From NCBI GenBank assembly GCA_963965975.1, contig OZ014418.1:5468775-5532774 (forward strand): a DNA stretch of 64,000 nucleotides. The letters run 5' to 3'. The notes under the pieces were generated by a model, which did not search any database, was not told the origin of the DNA, and saw nothing but the letters and a program-made list of their open reading frames with translations. Positions 60,431 to 64,000 of the stretch are shown piece by piece. The translations under genes were made by a program, and so were the position numbers. Position 1 is the first letter of the stretch. Each line of letters opens with the position of its first letter. The DNA comes from Xestospongia bergquistia. Lineage: Eukaryota > Porifera > Demospongiae > Haplosclerida > Petrosiidae.

Positions 60431-63400
60431 ATGGTTCCTGTACTGTGGTTACTATTACCTTTGTCAAGTGTACTGGTAATTATTTCTGACACTCTTTTAC
60501 TAACAGAAAGTGATTCTTTGAATAATTATCTTTGCAGTCCAGACTGCTCTCTTCTACGAGATACTCAGCTACTCCTCTCCACTGATGTACACCACATCCT
60601 GTCTTCAACTTCCTTTTGTCTGGTAAGTAACACATCAAATATTACCATACGTAGTACATCAGAAACTCCTGCAACTATTACTTGCAGTCATCATAATAAT
60701 AGTCATGTATCTGTTGGCTTTGGTTTCTATAATGTAAGTGGATTATTAATTGACAATGTACACATAACACAGTGTGGAGGACCAATGCCATCAACTAGTA
60801 CCCTCTATCCTAATGATACAGCTTTTTACTTTCACGAGGATCAGTCAGTAACATTACTTATCAGTTATTCCTCTGATATCACAATACTTGGGGTATATTT
60901 TAATGATTATTATGGTTTTGCTATTCTTCTCATTAATCCTAATAAAAACACAACCCTTATTAATGTCAACATTAGTTCTTCTTCTGGCAGTGAGCAGTGT
61001 TCTATAAATATTCTTCCAAGTTGTGGTGGATCAGGAATTATATTATATTTTAGTAATTTGGACAATAGAACTGAATTGTTGGATGTGTATGTACTCTTAA
61101 AGAAAATGAAATTACAAGGAAATGTAAACTTAGTACCATATAATGATATCACAAATGCTGGTAAAGTCCATACTAATGAGCCTAAAGCAATCAGTGCTTT
61201 TGCAGCTGGTATGACAGTTATATTTAGTCAAGGAGATTACAGTGCTACTGTTTTCTTGTCCCATACATATTGGAGTTCAGATATTGGTGGTGTTTTCAAT
61301 GGACTAGCATTTATATTTAGTGATGCACCAATAGGTAAGGCCAATGTTACAATTTCACAATCTAGATTTCATTATAATATCTTTAATGGAAGAAGAACAT
61401 TTGGAATAGGCTGTATTGTATATACAAGAATGGCCCCAACTTCTATTGAAAGTAGATTTAATATACCATGGAACATACTCACTATTACAGAGAGTTTGGT
61501 GAATGATAGATATTACCAACATCAGTTTGATGATGACTTTAGTTCACAAATTCCTTCAAATCCATACAATCACTCCATATTTCATGTCATTACATCTTCA
61601 GACATATCAAGCAAATTAAAAATTTATGTTTCCAATTTCAAATATTCTCAAAAATATATTGGGCTTCGTGGTCCACTTATTCTTGCAGAAACAAATAGAG
61701 GGTATGTTTGTACCTACTTCAAAAATTTGTACTTCATTTTACAATCAGTACATATAGTACAAGTATTTGACAATTTTTTTAACACAGCTCTGAATGCTGG
61801 CGAAATAGTTTTTGTTAATGCAGCCTCTGTTTATATCAGTGGAAAAAGTAACATTTTTAAAAATATAACAGGCTCAGTAATACAAGCATACAACAGTGAC
61901 ATTCATTTGAATGGTAAAATGATTTTCTATAACAACAAAGCTAGTCATGGAGCTGCTATTCGACTTGATTCATCATCACATCTCTTTATTCACAAATCTA
62001 CCAATGCTTATTTTATTAATAACAGTGCTACTTTTTATGGTGGTGCAATTTATTCTCACATGGACAGAAATCTTCCAAACAGAAACCCACTATGTGCTAT
62101 TCAAGTAGTGAGTAAAAATATGTTACAACTTAAGGCCAAAATGATTTTTAAACAAAACAGTGCTATATTTGCTGGTAACTCCATTTATGTGTCTCCACTT
62201 TATGAATGTCAACAGTTGTACTTAAAAGGAGTCAATTCCAGTGACTTATATAACAAATTGTTTCACTTCAAAGGAAAGAATACAAATCATATTGGAGAAT
62301 TATCATCAGTAGCTGTAAGTACACATCATTGTAACATTAATAGTTCAACTAATGATACTCATATCAAAGTGTACCCAGGTAAAACAATTACAATTGGTTT
62401 GAGAGCATTTGATTTGAATGGGATTCCTACTTATGCCCAAATTTTTTCCAGGTTAACTAGAATTGGAAAATGGTGGCGTAAACATAAACGTTATTCAAGG
62501 ACATATGACATCACATATTTGTTACCAATTGAGCAACAAATTCAAGCTGTCTATAGCAACAGATGTACATTATTAAACTTTACAATTTTCCCAGAAAGTA
62601 CAAATGATATAATGCATTTACATTTTGAGGTCTTGGGATACATTCCTACATCTACAATCATACTGGTTCCACAAACTTGTCCACCAGGATTTGTATACAA
62701 TAGTAAGGCAAAATCATGTGTGTGTAGTTCATTTCTGACAGAGTTTGGTATCACACAATGTGATATTGATACTACATCTGTTTATATGCCACCTCAATCA
62801 TGGCTGGGTATTGTTGATAATGGAAACATTGTTGGTTACACTGAACACTGTCCTCCAGGATACTGTCTACCAAACACAACTATCAATATAACACAAGCTG
62901 ACATTATTTGTAGAGGAAATCGTATGGGATGGTTATGTGGTGAATGCAAGGAGGGCTACAGTGTTGTGTTAGGAACTACTGATTGTTACAAGTGTTCTAA
63001 TACACTACATACTATACTTGCTATAATATTTGGTATATTAGGTGGTATAGTGTATGTACTAGTGTTGTTTAGTTTGAGACTGACTATTGACTTAGGAACA
63101 ATTGGTGGGTTTATTTTTTGGCTAAATATTATTTGGCCAACTGTCATACCGTCATCTGATAGAGCAATCACTAGTATAGCTCTACGATATATGGTGTATT
63201 TATTAACTTCTATCAAATATCAATGGAATATACCAGTGTGTATAGCAAGTAATTTCAATGAGCTAGCCAAGACAGGCATATTGTACATTTACCCTGTTTA
63301 TTTTTGGTTAATAGTTGTTGTCATTGTTCTCTTGAGTCGATGTTCCACTAGGATTGCCAACCTCATTGTTGGGTCCTCTGTACAAGTTCTTGTAACATTG

Positions 63401-64000
63401 ATGTACATCTCATATTCAGATCTGTTATCCATATCATTAATAGTTCTCACACCAGCACATATTCATTTTAATAGCAGTAATAGTAATGGTTATTTACTGG
63501 TTTGGTTTAGAGATGGGAGTGTTCTGTATGGGAAAAATCCTTACCATGCTCTTCTATTATGTGTGAGTATTGGAGTACTATCTCTCTTCATACTACCTTT
63601 TACATTAGTTGGATTGTTTGGAGTTAAGATGATGAGGAGTCGTTTCATTGCAAAGTACTTTTGTCCATTTATTGATGCTATTCATGGACCTTACAAAGAG
63701 AAGCTAAGGTACTGGTTTGGAGTGAGGTTGATTGTTCTTTCTCTTGTATATATTGTCATTGCTGTTCTTCAAGGTAGCAACATGACTCTACAACTGTTAC
63801 TGTTAATATTTATATTGGGTTCATTTACTATTGTACAAGCTATTGTCCTGCCATATAAGAACAAGATATTAAATACATTAGACTTGTGGTTTATGGTACT
63901 TTTGTTGATCAATTTCATCACATATCTTTCTTACATCTCATCAGAGAACACTACAGTTAATGATATTATGAAAACATTCGAGATTGTTCTTTGCTCCATT
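60431..64000 (+). CDS. Beta-helix/Cys-rich/multi-pass surface protein, copy 2 (open, runs off window)
   Basis: Open without introns from ATG at 60431 to the window end, 1,190 codons so far. Residues 1-896 correspond to copy 1: signal peptide, long ectodomain with Pmp-like FxxN and GGA[I] repeats near 475-585, and a Cys-rich stretch at about 748-855. Copy 1's stop is TGG here (63119). At least seven hydrophobic segments then follow, including LAIIFGILGGIVYVLVLF, YFWLIVVVIVLLS, GVLSLFILPFTLVGLFG, VRLIVLSLVYIVIAVL, LLLIFILGSFTIVQAIV and WFMVLLLINFITYLSYIS. It is therefore a multi-pass surface protein with a large outer part. Beta-helix plus multi-pass architectures are known from sponges and some protists, but I cannot name the family. 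It lacks introns while its neighbours are intron-dense. Adhesion, ligand sensing or recognition are possible roles; none is shown. Confidence 0.85.
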   Translation, partial: MVPVLWLLLPLSSVLVIISDTLLLTESDSLNNYLCSPDCSLLRDTQLLLSTDVHHILSSTSFCLVSNTSNITIRSTSETPATITCSHHNNSHVSVGFGFYNVSGLLIDNVHITQCGGPMPSTSTLYPNDTAFYFHEDQSVTLLISYSSDITILGVYFNDYYGFAILLINPNKNTTLINVNISSSSGSEQCSINILPSCGGSGIILYFSNLDNRTELLDVYVLLKKMKLQGNVNLVPYNDITNAGKVHTNEPKAISAFAAGMTVIFSQGDYSATVFLSHTYWSSDIGGVFNGLAFIFSDAPIGKANVTISQSRFHYNIFNGRRTFGIGCIVYTRMAPTSIESRFNIPWNILTITESLVNDRYYQHQFDDDFSSQIPSNPYNHSIFHVITSSDISSKLKIYVSNFKYSQKYIGLRGPLILAETNRGYVCTYFKNLYFILQSVHIVQVFDNFFNTALNAGEIVFVNAASVYISGKSNIFKNITGSVIQAYNSDIHLNGKMIFYNNKASHGAAIRLDSSSHLFIHKSTNAYFINNSATFYGGAIYSHMDRNLPNRNPLCAIQVVSKNMLQLKAKMIFKQNSAIFAGNSIYVSPLYECQQLYLKGVNSSDLYNKLFHFKGKNTNHIGELSSVAVSTHHCNINSSTNDTHIKVYPGKTITIGLRAFDLNGIPTYAQIFSRLTRIGKWWRKHKRYSRTYDITYLLPIEQQIQAVYSNRCTLLNFTIFPESTNDIMHLHFEVLGYIPTSTIILVPQTCPPGFVYNSKAKSCVCSSFLTEFGITQCDIDTTSVYMPPQSWLGIVDNGNIVGYTEHCPPGYCLPNTTINITQADIICRGNRMGWLCGECKEGYSVVLGTTDCYKCSNTLHTILAIIFGILGGIVYVLVLFSLRLTIDLGTIGGFIFWLNIIWPTVIPSSDRAITSIALRYMVYLLTSIKYQWNIPVCIASNFNELAKTGILYIYPVYFWLIVVVIVLLSRCSTRIANLIVGSSVQVLVTLMYISYSDLLSISLIVLTPAHIHFNSSNSNGYLLVWFRDGSVLYGKNPYHALLLCVSIGVLSLFILPFTLVGLFGVKMMRSRFIAKYFCPFIDAIHGPYKEKLRYWFGVRLIVLSLVYIVIAVLQGSNMTLQLLLLIFILGSFTIVQAIVLPYKNKILNTLDLWFMVLLLINFITYLSYISSENTTVNDIMKTFEIVLCSI

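Larger units (their letters stand above)
55900..64000. repeat. Tandem duplication, downstream copy (continues past window)
   Basis: Repeats 48273-55899 with a few percent divergence up to about 63500. Beyond that the sequence continues into the unduplicated 3' part of the large gene. This order is what a simple tandem duplication with its right breakpoint inside the large gene would leave. Confidence 0.93.

Overview
The window looks like animal nuclear DNA, most likely from a demosponge such as Amphimedon queenslandica. It is strongly AT-rich. Its genes are split by many short GT-AG introns of about 40-100 bases, it carries microsatellites, and its proteins are metazoan-type. The species call is inference. 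I found no bacterial operons, CRISPR arrays, or rRNA or tRNA genes. Exon models were built by hand from splice signals and from comparing copies inside the window. No database search was possible. Layout, 1-46752: a cluster of ABCC4/MRP4-like ABC transporter genes. A minus-strand 3' fragment lies at 1-735. A small minus-strand membrane-protein gene (1404-1785) and full-length copy A (plus strand, 1959-7785, 30 exons) are divergent across a 173-base spacer. A three-domain gelsolin/severin gene follows (9189-11120). Five minus-strand ABCC copies then lie head to tail: B (11801-17491, pseudogene), C (17565-24002, open), D (24749-31145, two frameshifts), E (32069-38526, open) and F (39834-46752, open). 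Decayed 'ghost' remnants of further copies sit between C/D, D/E and E/F. A and F are one paralogue type over much of their length and C-E another, while the last exons are alike in all copies, which suggests gene conversion. Layout, 46753-64000: after about 1.5 kb with no convincing gene, a segment of about 7.6 kb is tandemly duplicated (48273-55899 and from 55900 to beyond the window end). Each copy carries two divergent genes. One encodes a small 137-residue protein with a signal sequence and a hydrophobic C-terminal half (8 exons, minus strand). The other is a single-exon gene for a large surface protein with a signal peptide, an extracellular region bearing chlamydial-Pmp-like FxxN/GGA repeats, a Cys-rich module and many membrane segments. 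The upstream duplicate of the large gene is broken by a nonsense change, an 11-base deletion and the duplication breakpoint. The downstream duplicate is open to the window edge. How they work together: the ABCC copies should be plasma-membrane exporters of organic anions or cyclic nucleotides, with copy number suggesting selection for efflux capacity or diversity. The beta-helix receptor and small membrane protein form a repeated divergent pair of unknown function and are the least familiar part of the window.
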